Shown here piece by piece: positions 1 to 7,983 of a DNA stretch of 64,000 bases; within the stretch, counting starts at the first letter, position 1; each line of letters begins with the position of its first letter. The notes under the pieces are model-generated. The model was not told the origin of the DNA. It was given only the letters and a program-made list of their open reading frames with translations, and did not search any database. The stretch comes from DATJGR01 sp041739525 (GTDB taxonomy: Bacteria; Pseudomonadota; Gammaproteobacteria; Pseudomonadales; Azotimanducaceae), in the NCBI GenBank assembly GCA_041739525.1, contig JBGSNQ010000146.1:9459-73458 (forward strand), in the 5' to 3' direction. The position numbers were made by a program, and so were the translations under genes.

Positions 1-73
1 GCAGATCCATGTAGCCGGGACCGGGAGCTGCGCCCGCTTCAGCCGCGTACGCAGCGGTTTCAAATAGATTCAT
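1..73 (-). CDS. yajC: Preprotein translocase subunit YajC, N-terminal fragment
   Basis: Only the first 24 codons are in the window; the gene runs off the left edge. The visible start reads MNLFETAAYAAEAGAAPG, matching the short Ala/Gly-rich leader that precedes the single membrane helix of YajC, the accessory subunit of the SecDF-YajC complex in the inner membrane. The ATG at 71-73 overlaps the end of tgt by 14 bp. The order queA-tgt-yajC is the usual one in Gammaproteobacteria, and secD and secF would be expected next. The call rests on the leader plus gene order, because the membrane helix itself is outside the window. Confidence 0.8.
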   Translation of the reverse strand, partial: MNLFETAAYAAEAGAAPGPGYMDL

Positions 74-1172
74 CCGGGGAGTTCCAACCGTTATGCAGGA
101 CAGCGACGAGGGTGCGAAATGTACCCATTTCAATAGCGCCGCGCAAACGACGCATCAGTGTCTGGTAGTAGTTGAGATTGTGGATCGTCATCAACACGCT
201 ACCGAGTATCTCGCCGCAGCGGTCGAGGTGATGCAGGTATGCGCGCGTGAAGCCGGCGCAGGTGTAGCAGCCGCACGCTTGGTCGATCGGCAGATTGCTG
301 TCGCGGTGCGCCGCGTTGCGAATCTTCAGCACACCACGCGACGTGAACAGATAACCGTTGCGCGCATTGCGCGTCGGCAGCACGCAATCGAACATGTCGA
401 CGCCGAGCGCAACCGCCGCAACGAGATCGGCCGGTGTACCGACACCCATCAGATAACGCGGCCGTTCGACCGGCATCGACGGCAGCAAGCCTTCCAGTAC
501 GCCTGCCATTTCTTCCTTCGACTCACCAACGGAAAGTCCGCCCACGGCATAACCATCGAATCCGATTTCGATGAGGCGCTCGAGCGACTCGCCGCGCAGA
601 TCCGAATACATGCCGCCTTGCACGATGCCGAACAGCGCCGCAGCGCTGTCGCCGTGCGCGATCTTGCTGCGGGCCGCCCAGCGTGTGGACAGTTCCATCG
701 ACTAGCGCGCCGCCGCGTGCGTCGCCGGATGCGCCGTGCATTCGTCGAACGTCATCACGATGTCGGCGCCGAGATTGCGCTGTACCTCCATCGAACGCTC
801 GGGCGACAGAAACACACGATCGCCGTTCACGGGCGATTTGAAGTCGACGCCCGCCTCGCTGATCTTGCGTAGCGCACCCAGGCTCCACACCTGAAAGCCG
901 CCGGAGTCGGTGAGAATCGGCCCCGCCCAGCTCATGAAGCCATGCAGTCCGCCGAGCCCACGCACAATCTGATCGCCGGGGCGCATCAACAGATGGAACG
1001 TGTTGGCGAGCACGATCTGCGCACCAAGTTCCTCGAGTTGCGTCGGCGTCATGGCCTTTACCGTTCCATATGTGCCTACCGGCATGAACGCCGGTGTGTC
1101 GAACGCGCCGTGCGCGGTCGTTACTCGTCCGGAGCGCGCGACTCGGTCGCGCGCAAGCAACTTAAACTGCAT
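60..1172 (-). pseudogene. tgt: tRNA-guanine transglycosylase with an in-frame amber codon
   Basis: Tgt exchanges guanine-34 for preQ1 in queuosine tRNAs. The reading frame is full length and nearly intact: start MQFKLLARDRVA at 1172, nucleophile region TDSGGFQVWSLG, GIVQGGMY, CVLPTRNARNGY and the zinc-site CGCYTCAGF all sit in one frame. Codon 157 (702-704), however, is TAG, between THAAAR and SMELSTRW, where homologues carry a sense residue in YAKRSMEMS-like sequence. No frameshift is needed, and spacing to the flanking motifs is exactly that of E. coli Tgt if the TAG is read as an amino acid. A CAG or AAG to TAG change would explain it. It could be a recent nonsense mutation, a sequencing or assembly error, or readthrough. 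The start overlaps the end of queA by 11 bp. Confidence 0.85.
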
Positions 1173-2205
1173 GGTCGCACCGCCCGGTAATGAACATCGC
1201 ATCTCCGTAACTGAAGAACCGGTACTCGCGCCGCACCGCATCTGCGTACGCATCGAGTACGAACTGCCTGCCCGCGAATGCCGCCACCAACATCAACAGC
1301 GTCGACTCGGGCAAGTGAAAGTTCGTGACCAGGGCGTCCACCACGCGAAAGCGATACCCCGGGTGAATGAAAATGTCGGTGTCGCCATCGAACGCCACGA
1401 GAGTGCCGCTGCGCGCTGCAGTTTCGAGCGCGCGTACGACCGTCGTTCCAATTGCGATCACGCGACCACCCTGCGCTCTGCACGTGGTAACCGCTTGCAC
1501 CAGATCGACACTCACCGACACCCGCTCGCCATGCATACGATGCGCCGCCAACTCCTGGACGCGCATCGGTTGAAACGTTCCAGCGCCGACATGCAGGGTT
1601 ACGCGCGCGATCGAGACGCCCGACGCCGTACATCGATCGAGCAGTGCCTGGTCGAAGTGCAAGCCGGCCGTAGGCGCCGCAACCGAGCCTCGGTGTTGCG
1701 CAAACACGGTCTGAAAGCGCGCCTCATCAAGCTCGTTAGGCGGGCGCGTGATGTAAGGCGGCAGCGGCACCTGACCACACGAGTCGATCACGTCGTCGAC
1801 CGCTCGCGCGAATTCGAAGCGGTACAGATCGCCGCAACGCTCGACCACAGTCACGGGCTCACCGTTGGGTTCGAGCAGCACGCGGCGGCCCGGTTTCAAG
1901 GGTTTACTGACGCGCACCTGACACAACGCGTGCCGCTCTCCTTCGACACGTTCGATCAACAGCTCGGCCGCACCGCCCGAATCCTTCTGGCCGTGCAGCC
2001 GTGCGCGGATCACGCGCGTGTCGTTCAGCACGATCAGATCGTTCGGAGTGAGCAAACCCGGTAAGTCGTCGAATCTGCAGTGTTCCGTTGCGCCGCACGT
2101 CGGATCGACCACCATGAGGCGACTATCGGTACGCTTTGGTAACGGCGTCTGCGCGATGAGACGTTCGGGCAACACGTAGCTGAAATCGCTGCGCGTAAGA
2201 GACAT
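1162..2205 (-). CDS. queA: S-adenosylmethionine:tRNA ribosyltransferase-isomerase
   Basis: QueA transfers and isomerises the ribosyl group of S-adenosylmethionine onto preQ1 in tRNA, giving epoxyqueuosine, the step after Tgt. The 347-residue length is that of the family. Recognisable segments are the N-terminal LPERLIAQTPLPKRTDSRLM, FDDLPGLLTPNDLIVLNDTR, the PTAGLHFD motif near residue 200, HVGAGTFQPM, and the C-terminal NFHLPESTLLMLV. It is the first gene of a minus-strand queA-tgt-yajC unit and overlaps tgt by 11 bp. If tgt is really inactive, QueA would lack its substrate in this strain. Confidence 0.97.
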   Translation of the reverse strand: MSLTRSDFSYVLPERLIAQTPLPKRTDSRLMVVDPTCGATEHCRFDDLPGLLTPNDLIVLNDTRVIRARLHGQKDSGGAAELLIERVEGERHALCQVRVSKPLKPGRRVLLEPNGEPVTVVERCGDLYRFEFARAVDDVIDSCGQVPLPPYITRPPNELDEARFQTVFAQHRGSVAAPTAGLHFDQALLDRCTASGVSIARVTLHVGAGTFQPMRVQELAAHRMHGERVSVSVDLVQAVTTCRAQGGRVIAIGTTVVRALETAARSGTLVAFDGDTDIFIHPGYRFRVVDALVTNFHLPESTLLMLVAAFAGRQFVLDAYADAVRREYRFFSYGDAMFITGRCDHAV

Positions 2206-2323
2206 TGGCTTGACCGACCAACGAAAGAGCGCGGCAGTCTACGTGAGCAATTCGAGACTCGCCAGATTCGCCGCCGGTCGATTGACCATGGTGGAGGCGT
2301 TAGCTAACCTCCCCGCCCTCGCC

Positions 2324-2410
2324 GCCCGGGTGGCGAAACTGGTAGACGCGCCAGACTCAAAATCTGGTTGGGGAAACTCAGTGTCGGTTCGATTCCGACC
2401 CCGGGCACCA
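2324..2410 (+). tRNA. tRNA-Leu (anticodon CAA)
   Basis: The 87-nt cloverleaf includes an encoded CCA. The acceptor stem GCCCGGG pairs with CCCGGGC at 2400-2406, followed by discriminator A. The anticodon stem CCAGA/TCTGG encloses the loop CTCAAAA, giving anticodon CAA at 2358-2360, which reads UUG. The long variable arm is typical of class II tRNA-Leu, and the T-arm GTCGG-TTCGATT-CCGAC is intact. It is the integration site of the island that follows: 2360-2410 is repeated at 18132-18182. The copy at this end is the complete, functional-looking gene. Confidence 0.97.
2360..2410 (+). repeat. attL-like 51-bp direct repeat inside tRNA-Leu
   Basis: This segment begins at the third anticodon base and ends with CCA. 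It is identical over 51 bp to 18132-18182 in the same orientation, and identity stops exactly at both ends. A repeat running from the anticodon loop to the 3' end of a tRNA gene is the classical footprint of tyrosine-recombinase integration, with crossover in the anticodon loop. Confidence 0.9.
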
Positions 2411-2996
2411 ATGAATCCCTTTATTTCATGCGTTCCGCCGCAAGATCGGAATCCGCGATCGAGAACGGTGAACCCATCGCGCAGAACGTCCGCAGCCGTG
2501 GAGGCGACATCTCTGCTCCACCACTGATCCAAGATCACGACTCAGGAAATGGGTCGGGCCACGCGGAGCACTCCCAGGTCACGGAACGTCATGCACCGTT
2601 AGCGTGAAGAACTCCGGTCGGTCGATCAGACAAACGCGGCAAAGATCCGCTGATAAGAAATCCCAACGACACATGGTGGGATTTCTCGGTTACTCGAGTC
2701 GTCATAGACACTACTGTCTCACCCCGGCCACCGCGGCCGTCGATTCTGATTTCGCCGAGTCGCTACATCGATAGACTTCGCCGGCTATCGCGCCTCAACG
2801 GATATGTTGTCGCCAATGGCCGATCGCTGCATGGGCCAACACGACGATCGACTTTCGTGGAGGATCCATTGTTCGACGCGCATGAGGTGATTCATGCCAT
2901 TGACGCGACGCGATTGAGGAGACGGCGACCGATGCCGGACCTCGACTCGCCCGTAGACGCTCATACGGGAACGAACGCATTTGCTCTTTGCCAGAA
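2411..2996. other. Gene-free left end of the island with a perfect inverted repeat
   Basis: Integrases usually lie just inside the tRNA-proximal end, but no convincing coding sequence is seen in these 586 bases. Short open frames here either translate the tRNA or overlap the 3' end of the terC-like gene without any family resemblance. The one clear structure is a perfect 10-bp inverted repeat, AGAAATCCCA at 2656-2665 and TGGGATTTCT at 2677-2686, with an 11-nt loop. It lacks a T-tract, so it could be a weak terminator or a protein-binding site. Confidence 0.5.
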
Positions 2997-3644
2997 CTAG
3001 TGCGCTGCGCCGAGACGCTGATCGCTCGCCAAGTTCAGCGCCCCGTCCCAAATCAACATCATCGCAACGTACAGAATGATCGCCATGCCGAGATACGCGA
3101 TCCAATAGTGTCGGTTGAGTACTCGCGCGATAAGTACAGCCGCGAAGGCAGTGCAGCCGATGGACAGCAGGAGACCGAATACGAGCACCCAGGCGTTGTT
3201 TCGCGCAATTCCAGCGACCGCCAGCACGTTGTCCAGGGACATCGAAATGTCCGCCAGCACGATCTGTGCGATCGCTTCTCTTGCGCTCTTGGGCTTTGTA
3301 GAGACTGCTGCGGCAGAACTAGCGATAGGCCCGGCGACGCCAGCGAACTCGATACTTACGCAGCGTCGCGCCTCGAGTTCGCGCCACAACTTCCAGCACA
3401 CCCACAACAGCAGCAAGCCTCCAGCGAGCATCAGTCCGACAATGTGAATCAGTTGTGTCGCTACGAGGGACAGCAAAATGCGGACGAAAGCGGCTGCCGC
3501 AACGCCCATCACCAGCAAACGAAGGCGGTCCCTTGCTGCGAAACCAGCAACCGCGAGCGCGATCACGATGCCATTGTCGCCCGCCAGTACGAGGTCGACG
3601 ACTATTACCTGCACCAGCGCCGAGATGTCCGCCATCTCGATCAC
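2997..3644 (-). CDS. TerC/YjbE-family integral membrane protein
   Basis: The 215-residue protein consists almost entirely of hydrophobic helices. Two TerC-family signatures are present: LVLAGDNGIVIALAVAG near residues 18-34, and LADISMSLDNVLAVAGIA in the second half. These are the paired acidic segments thought to handle metal ions such as manganese. The length fits the short YjbE subgroup better than full-length TerC. Translation may start at residue 1 or 4 (MIEMADIS). It lies 130 bp downstream of the GTP cyclohydrolase II-like gene on the same strand, and co-transcription is possible. I looked upstream for the manganese riboswitch often found before this family and did not see its conserved core. 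Confidence 0.85.
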   Translation of the reverse strand: MIEMADISALVQVIVVDLVLAGDNGIVIALAVAGFAARDRLRLLVMGVAAAAFVRILLSLVATQLIHIVGLMLAGGLLLLWVCWKLWRELEARRCVSIEFAGVAGPIASSAAAVSTKPKSAREAIAQIVLADISMSLDNVLAVAGIARNNAWVLVFGLLLSIGCTAFAAVLIARVLNRHYWIAYLGMAIILYVAMMLIWDGALNLASDQRLGAAH

Positions 3645-3774
3645 GTCAGCGGATCAGCCTTCCGGCGTTCATCTGCGCGCGTACGGAAGGTGACGGGATC
3701 GGCGCTTGGGCACGAATCCGTTGCTTTGGTCATTCTTTCATCGCTTGTATGTTGTCGAGTCTGCGGAATCGACG

Positions 3775-4611
3775 CTACACGTCATCCGGGATCAAGTGTC
3801 CGGCATTTCGTTTCGCACGAAGGTAGCGAAGGTTGTGTTCAGAAACGCCTACTATCAATGGCACCATCTCACTCACGGGTTGACCGTGCTGTTCGAGCTG
3901 CCACCCCTTATCCGGATTGTTAGAAAGCAAGCGAAGAGAACGCCCGCGAAGTAGATATCGAAGTACCACCGCTGCATCCCGGAAGTCGCGGGAATCGGGA
4001 GGTAGCTCGAGCGCGGCGTTGGCTTGGTAGGTGTCATGCCCCGCGTCCTGAAGCAGGTAGGTCGCAGCCTTCGCCCATAGCCCAATGCCACGGCCTTCGT
4101 GACCGCTCATGTAGACCACTGCGCCGCTTCCGGCCTCCAGAATCTGTTCGAAGGCGTGCTCCAGCTGTGGGCCACAGTCGCAGCGCCGCGAACCGAACAC
4201 ATCGCCTGTCAGGCAGCACGAGTGGACGCGTATGAGCGGCGCCTTCGCATGCCTCAGTCCGGGCAGCGCGAATATCGAATTGACCGACATTGAACTGCGC
4301 AGCAGGGCCTGCACTGCCGCAGCGCCACCACGACGCGTCGCGTCTTCAACGACAGAGAATTCAGTGCGACTGACAAACGGGTACCAGTCAAGTCGCACTT
4401 CTGCGCCCGCAATATGGCGCGGGATTGGCACAGGTCCGAGCAACGACAGCAGAGCGCCCGGATCGTTGGCGTCAACCACTGCACCCATGGGGTCCAGCGA
4501 GATAAGAAGACCGTCCGCCTCGAACTGGGCTCGCATTTTTTCATCGAGGTAACTGAACAAAGGCGGTCTCCGAAAACACCGCACGCCAAACGACCACCTG
4601 GGGCGCATCAT
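3775..4611 (-). CDS. GTP cyclohydrolase II-like protein (RibA family)
   Basis: RibA opens GTP to give the first riboflavin intermediate. The zinc site is intact: RVHSCCLTGD then GSRRCDCGPQL, with Cys133, Cys144 and Cys146 as probable ligands. The catalytic GHEGRGIGL loop follows, with His where most homologues have Gln (RQEGRGIGL), and the C-terminal LRLLSNNPDKG replaces the usual LLTNNP. About 130 residues precede the zinc site, against roughly 50 in E. coli RibA, and this extension has no RibB features. A start at Met26 would shorten it. The gene diverges from a ribbon-helix-helix gene across an AT-rich palindrome. As island cargo it may be a second ribA copy or a functionally shifted paralogue. 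Confidence 0.82.
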   Translation of the reverse strand: MMRPRWSFGVRCFRRPPLFSYLDEKMRAQFEADGLLISLDPMGAVVDANDPGALLSLLGPVPIPRHIAGAEVRLDWYPFVSRTEFSVVEDATRRGGAAAVQALLRSSMSVNSIFALPGLRHAKAPLIRVHSCCLTGDVFGSRRCDCGPQLEHAFEQILEAGSGAVVYMSGHEGRGIGLWAKAATYLLQDAGHDTYQANAALELPPDSRDFRDAAVVLRYLLRGRSLRLLSNNPDKGWQLEQHGQPVSEMVPLIVGVSEHNLRYLRAKRNAGHLIPDDV

Positions 4612-4624
4612 CGAGGCGGGTCAA

Positions 4625-4700
4625 AATTAGCATCTGATTATAATACAGAACACTTTATATTGGCGTATGATGTGCTTCATATTATAATCAAGCGCTAATT
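4625..4700. promoter_or_regulatory. Large AT-rich palindromic operator between divergent genes
   Basis: Left arm 4625-4644 (AATTAGC-3N-TGATTATAAT) and right arm 4681-4700 (ATTATAATCA-3N-GCTAATT) are inverted copies matching at 17 of 20 positions. Only the 3-bp spacer inside each arm differs. The arms flank 36 bp between the starts of the ribA-like gene (minus) and the ribbon-helix-helix gene (plus). The AT-richness contrasts with the GC-rich surroundings and suits overlapping divergent promoters. The neighbouring ribbon-helix-helix protein is the obvious candidate ligand (inference). Confidence 0.65.
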
Positions 4701-4723
4701 CCTCCAATCAGATAGGTAGGCAC

Positions 4724-4927
4724 TTGGCTTTGGAAGAACGTACCGCCCGCCTGACGATCCTCATTGATCCTCGGAAGAAGGCGCTTTTCGAACGCCTCTG
4801 CGCGGAGGAAGACGCAACGCCCTCACAAGTGGTGCGGCGTTTGATGCGCGCTTACATCGAGGACCGCACTGGCAAGTCATGGGCGCCGGAAGCTGACATC
4901 TCCGACGCCGCCGGCGCGAGGCGCTGA
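4724..4927 (+). CDS. Ribbon-helix-helix (CopG-like) DNA-binding protein
   Basis: This 67-residue protein has the RHH layout: a beta-strand ARLTILIDPRKK near residues 8-19, then two helices, ALFERLCAEEDATP and SQVVRRLMRAYIEDR. It would bind DNA as a dimer through the paired strands. The start is TTG at 4724, preceded by AGGTAGG. It sits right beside the large palindrome at 4625-4700, so autoregulation and control of the divergent ribA-like gene are likely but inferred. No toxin gene is adjacent; the next gene is PEP carboxykinase, 64 bp on, which argues against an antitoxin role. Confidence 0.8.
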   Translation: MALEERTARLTILIDPRKKALFERLCAEEDATPSQVVRRLMRAYIEDRTGKSWAPEADISDAAGARR

Positions 4928-4991
4928 ACAGGTTAGATCCCACGGTGATGTGCACGGCCGACTTTGGGCCTATTGCGAGGACGCAGCAGCA

Positions 4992-6887
4992 ATGAGGACC
5001 TTTTCAGCGACCACCATTGCTGCCCCCGCGCAAGTGCTGCACGAAGGCCTCAAGAATTGGGTGGCCGATATCGCAACCCTGACGCAGCCGGATCGGGTGG
5101 TTTGGGCGGACGGCTCTCAATCCGAGTACAACCGGCTGTGCCGCGAAATGATGGACCGGGGCACTCTCATCGAACTCAATCCGGCGCTACGCGCGAACTC
5201 CTACCTTGCTCGCTCCGATCCATCGGATGTCGCACGCGTCGAAGAACGCACGTTCATTTGTTCCGAACGCAAAGAGGATGCCGGACCCACCAACAACTGG
5301 GTGGACCCGGGCCGGATGCGCGTCACCTTGAACAGCCTTTTTCGCGGCTGTATGAACGGGCGGACGATGTACGTAGTTCCCTTCTGCATGGGACCCATCG
5401 GGAGTCCAATCGCGCACATCGGCGTCGAGATAACGGATAGCCCTTACGTGGTAGTCAGCATGCGGACCATGACGCGAATGGGCGTTGCCGTGCTGCATGT
5501 CTTGGGCGCCACCGGCCACTTCGTACCGTGCGTGCATTCGGTGGGAGCGCCCTTGGAGACCGGTCAGCGGGACGTTCCTTGGCCCTGCAATCGCGTCGCG
5601 AAGTACGTCGTGCACTACCCGGAAACGCATGAGATCTGGTCGTACGGTTCAGGCTATGGCGGCAACGCGCTGCTGGGCAAAAAGAGTTTCGCGTTGCGCA
5701 TCGCATCCGTCATCGCGCGCGACGAAGGCTGGCTGGCTGAACACATGCTGATTCTCGGTGTAGAGAACCCACAAGGCGAAAAAACCTACGTCGCCGCGGC
5801 ATTTCCATCCAGTTGTGGCAAGACCAACTTCGCGATGCTGATTCCGCCGCCGGCGCTGAACGGGTGGAAGGTAACGACCCTGGGCGATGACATTGCATGG
5901 ATCAGAAAGGGAAGCGACGGCCGTCTGTACGCAGTTAATCCTGAGTCGGGTTTCTTCGGCATAGCTCCGGGCACTTCGGATAAGACCAATTTCAACGCAA
6001 TGGCATCCTTGAAAGAGAACGTCATCTTTACCAACGTTGGTCTCACCGACGAAGGCGATGTGTGGTGGGAAGGTATGACCGCTTCGCCACCTGCACATCT
6101 CATCGATTGGACAGGTCAAGACTGGACACCGGCGATCGCCAAGGAATCCGGGCGCAAAGCGGCACATCCCAATTCTCGGTTTACTGCCCCGGCAGCGCAG
6201 TGTCCGTCCATTGATCGCAATTGGGAGGACCCCGCGGGCGTCCCGATATCCGCATTCATTTTCGGTGGTCGGCGCGCAAACACCGTGCCATTGGTGTGCG
6301 AGGCATTCGATTGGAATCATGGCGTGTATATGGGCGCGACCCTCGGCTCAGAGACGACGGCCGCTGCCGTCGGCCAGCAGGGACTGGTGCGGCGCGATCC
6401 GTTGGCGATGCTGCCTTTCTGCGGTTACCACATCGCGGATTATTTCGCCCATTGGCTGAGAATGGGCAGACTGACGGACCAAAGACCTCAGATCTTCTGC
6501 GTGAACTGGTTCCGGACCAACGAGCATGGCGAATTCATGTGGCCCGGATTCGGCGAAAACATGCGGGTACTGAAATGGATAGTGGAAAGAGTGCACGGCC
6601 GCACCGGCGCGCGGCAAATCCAAGTGGGTTGGGTCCCGCAGTACGACGACATCGATTGGTCAGGCAGCACGTTCAACCGCGCCACATTCGAAGCACTAAC
6701 GACTGTGGACACGGCTGCGTGGCAGACCGAGCTAATCGAGCACGGAGAGTGGCTCGCCACATTGGGTGAGCGACTGCCTCATCAGCTCATCGCAACGTGC
6801 GAACTATTGCAATCGCGCATCACGCCCTCGCCAGCGGGACCAACGCTTAGCCATACGGTCGACGAGCGAACAAAGGCGCGACACTAG
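4992..6887 (+). CDS. pckG: Phosphoenolpyruvate carboxykinase, GTP-dependent
   Basis: It interconverts oxaloacetate plus GTP with PEP, GDP and CO2 in the cytosol, at the gluconeogenic branch point. The 631-residue length matches the GTP family (about 600), not the ATP family. The phosphate-binding loop FPSSCGKTNFAML lies near residue 270, with the hyper-reactive cysteine typical of GTP enzymes. DDIAW follows near 299, FGGRR near 424 and VGWVPQYDD near 550. I chose ATG 4992 over the upstream 4950 because GAGGA lies about 10 bp before it and the protein then begins as in homologues. Isocitrate dehydrogenase and ptsP follow on the same strand, forming a PEP/TCA-node cluster on the island. Confidence 0.95.
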   Translation: MRTFSATTIAAPAQVLHEGLKNWVADIATLTQPDRVVWADGSQSEYNRLCREMMDRGTLIELNPALRANSYLARSDPSDVARVEERTFICSERKEDAGPTNNWVDPGRMRVTLNSLFRGCMNGRTMYVVPFCMGPIGSPIAHIGVEITDSPYVVVSMRTMTRMGVAVLHVLGATGHFVPCVHSVGAPLETGQRDVPWPCNRVAKYVVHYPETHEIWSYGSGYGGNALLGKKSFALRIASVIARDEGWLAEHMLILGVENPQGEKTYVAAAFPSSCGKTNFAMLIPPPALNGWKVTTLGDDIAWIRKGSDGRLYAVNPESGFFGIAPGTSDKTNFNAMASLKENVIFTNVGLTDEGDVWWEGMTASPPAHLIDWTGQDWTPAIAKESGRKAAHPNSRFTAPAAQCPSIDRNWEDPAGVPISAFIFGGRRANTVPLVCEAFDWNHGVYMGATLGSETTAAAVGQQGLVRRDPLAMLPFCGYHIADYFAHWLRMGRLTDQRPQIFCVNWFRTNEHGEFMWPGFGENMRVLKWIVERVHGRTGARQIQVGWVPQYDDIDWSGSTFNRATFEALTTVDTAAWQTELIEHGEWLATLGERLPHQLIATCELLQSRITPSPAGPTLSHTVDERTKARH

Positions 6888-6962
6888 GAATCGATGCGTC
6901 GCTATCACGTGCATCCGTTGACGGCCGTGCGCGCGCGTCGCTGAATCTCGCAGGACCCTTCC

Positions 6963-7970
6963 ATGTCACACCCTCGAATCACGGTGATCCCCGGCGACGG
7001 AATCGGTCCGGACATCGTCGATGCCACCTTGCAAGTGCTCTCGCACTTGAATTGTGGGCTCGAAACAGACTTCGCGGTCGCAGGCCAAGCGGCACTCGAA
7101 TGGGGGATTGAACTCATCCCTCGGGCGACGCTGGATCTCATCGCACAGAACCCGGCGACGCTGAAGGGTCCGATCATGACGCCGGTCGGCCGGGGTTTCT
7201 CATCGATCAACGTCTCGCTGCGGCAGACGTTTGACCTGTATGCAAACGTCCGCCCGGTTTTGTCGATGCCGGGTGTGCACTCGCGCTATGCCGACATCGA
7301 CATCATCATCGTCCGAGAAAACCTGGAGGGGCTTTACTCGGGTGTCGGTCAGACCCTCAGCGAAGACGGTGAACGCGCCGAAGTGCGCAGTGTGGTCACG
7401 CGACGCGAGTCCACGCGTGTGCTGCGCTACGCATTCGCAATGGCGCGTCGGTACGGCCGCAAGAAGGTGACCATCGTTCATAAGGCCAACATATTGAAGA
7501 CGACGTCAGGACTATTTCTCGATGTCGCACGACAGGTATCAGAGGATTTCGCCGATCTCAAATACGAAGAGATGATCATCGACAACTGCGCGATGCAACT
7601 CGTGCTCAACCCCAATCGGTTCGATGTGATCGTCTCCACCAACCTGTTCGGCGACATCCTCTCCGACTTGTGCGCCGGGTTAGTGGGTGGATTAGGCCTG
7701 ACGCCGGGCGCAAACATCGGCGACAAAAAGGGAATCTTCGAAGCGGTTCACGGAAGCGCCCCCGACATTGCCGGCAAGAACATCGCCAACCCGACGGCAC
7801 TCATTCTCGCGGCGGCAATGATGCTGGACTATCTGCAGATGCGTGAGCAGGCTGAGCGCATTCGCAGCGCGGTGCGCAAGACGCTCGGCGAAGGCAAATT
7901 GCTGACGCCGGACCTCGGCGGCGACGGATCGACGACGGCATTTACCGCAGCGCTTTTGGCCAATCTTTAG
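6963..7970 (+). CDS. Isocitrate dehydrogenase, NAD-type (IDH/IPMDH family)
   Basis: The 335-residue beta-decarboxylating dehydrogenase has the VIPGDGIGPDI start, the substrate loop GFSSINVSLRQTFDLYANVRP, VRENLEGLYSG, the lysine-bearing TIVHKANILK, and NLFGDILSDLCAGLVGG with the metal-binding aspartates. Later come EAVHGSAPDIAGKNIANP and the cofactor region. The Ser-X-Asn substrate loop and LYANVRP point to isocitrate over isopropylmalate or tartrate. The length fits the short NAD-linked bacterial and mitochondrial-like type. Confirming cofactor choice needs an alignment. It follows pckG by 75 bp and precedes ptsP by 13 bp, so the three genes are probably one transcript. A housekeeping IDH elsewhere in the genome would make this an accessory copy. 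Confidence 0.88.
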   Translation: MSHPRITVIPGDGIGPDIVDATLQVLSHLNCGLETDFAVAGQAALEWGIELIPRATLDLIAQNPATLKGPIMTPVGRGFSSINVSLRQTFDLYANVRPVLSMPGVHSRYADIDIIIVRENLEGLYSGVGQTLSEDGERAEVRSVVTRRESTRVLRYAFAMARRYGRKKVTIVHKANILKTTSGLFLDVARQVSEDFADLKYEEMIIDNCAMQLVLNPNRFDVIVSTNLFGDILSDLCAGLVGGLGLTPGANIGDKKGIFEAVHGSAPDIAGKNIANPTALILAAAMMLDYLQMREQAERIRSAVRKTLGEGKLLTPDLGGDGSTTAFTAALLANL

Positions 7971-7983
7971 ATCAAGCGCGCCA

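Noticed and set aside
2324..2410. A suppressor tRNA reading the amber codon in tgt
   Set aside because: The anticodon is CAA (UUG codon), not CUA.
2210..2607. Protein-like frames across the tRNA-Leu gene on both strands
   Set aside because: They translate the tRNA itself, a common source of spurious proteins, and have no family resemblance outside it.
3645..3774. Manganese (yybP-ykoY) riboswitch upstream of the TerC-like gene
   Set aside because: The conserved GGGGAGTAG-type core and the paired 3' element are not visible on the minus strand.
4612..4723. FMN riboswitch upstream of the ribA-like gene
   Set aside because: The space is short, AT-rich and dominated by the palindrome; the conserved six-stem FMN aptamer sequence is not there.
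4724..4927. RHH protein as the antitoxin of a toxin-antitoxin pair
   Set aside because: No small toxin-like gene is adjacent; the neighbours are PEP carboxykinase and the divergent ribA-like gene.
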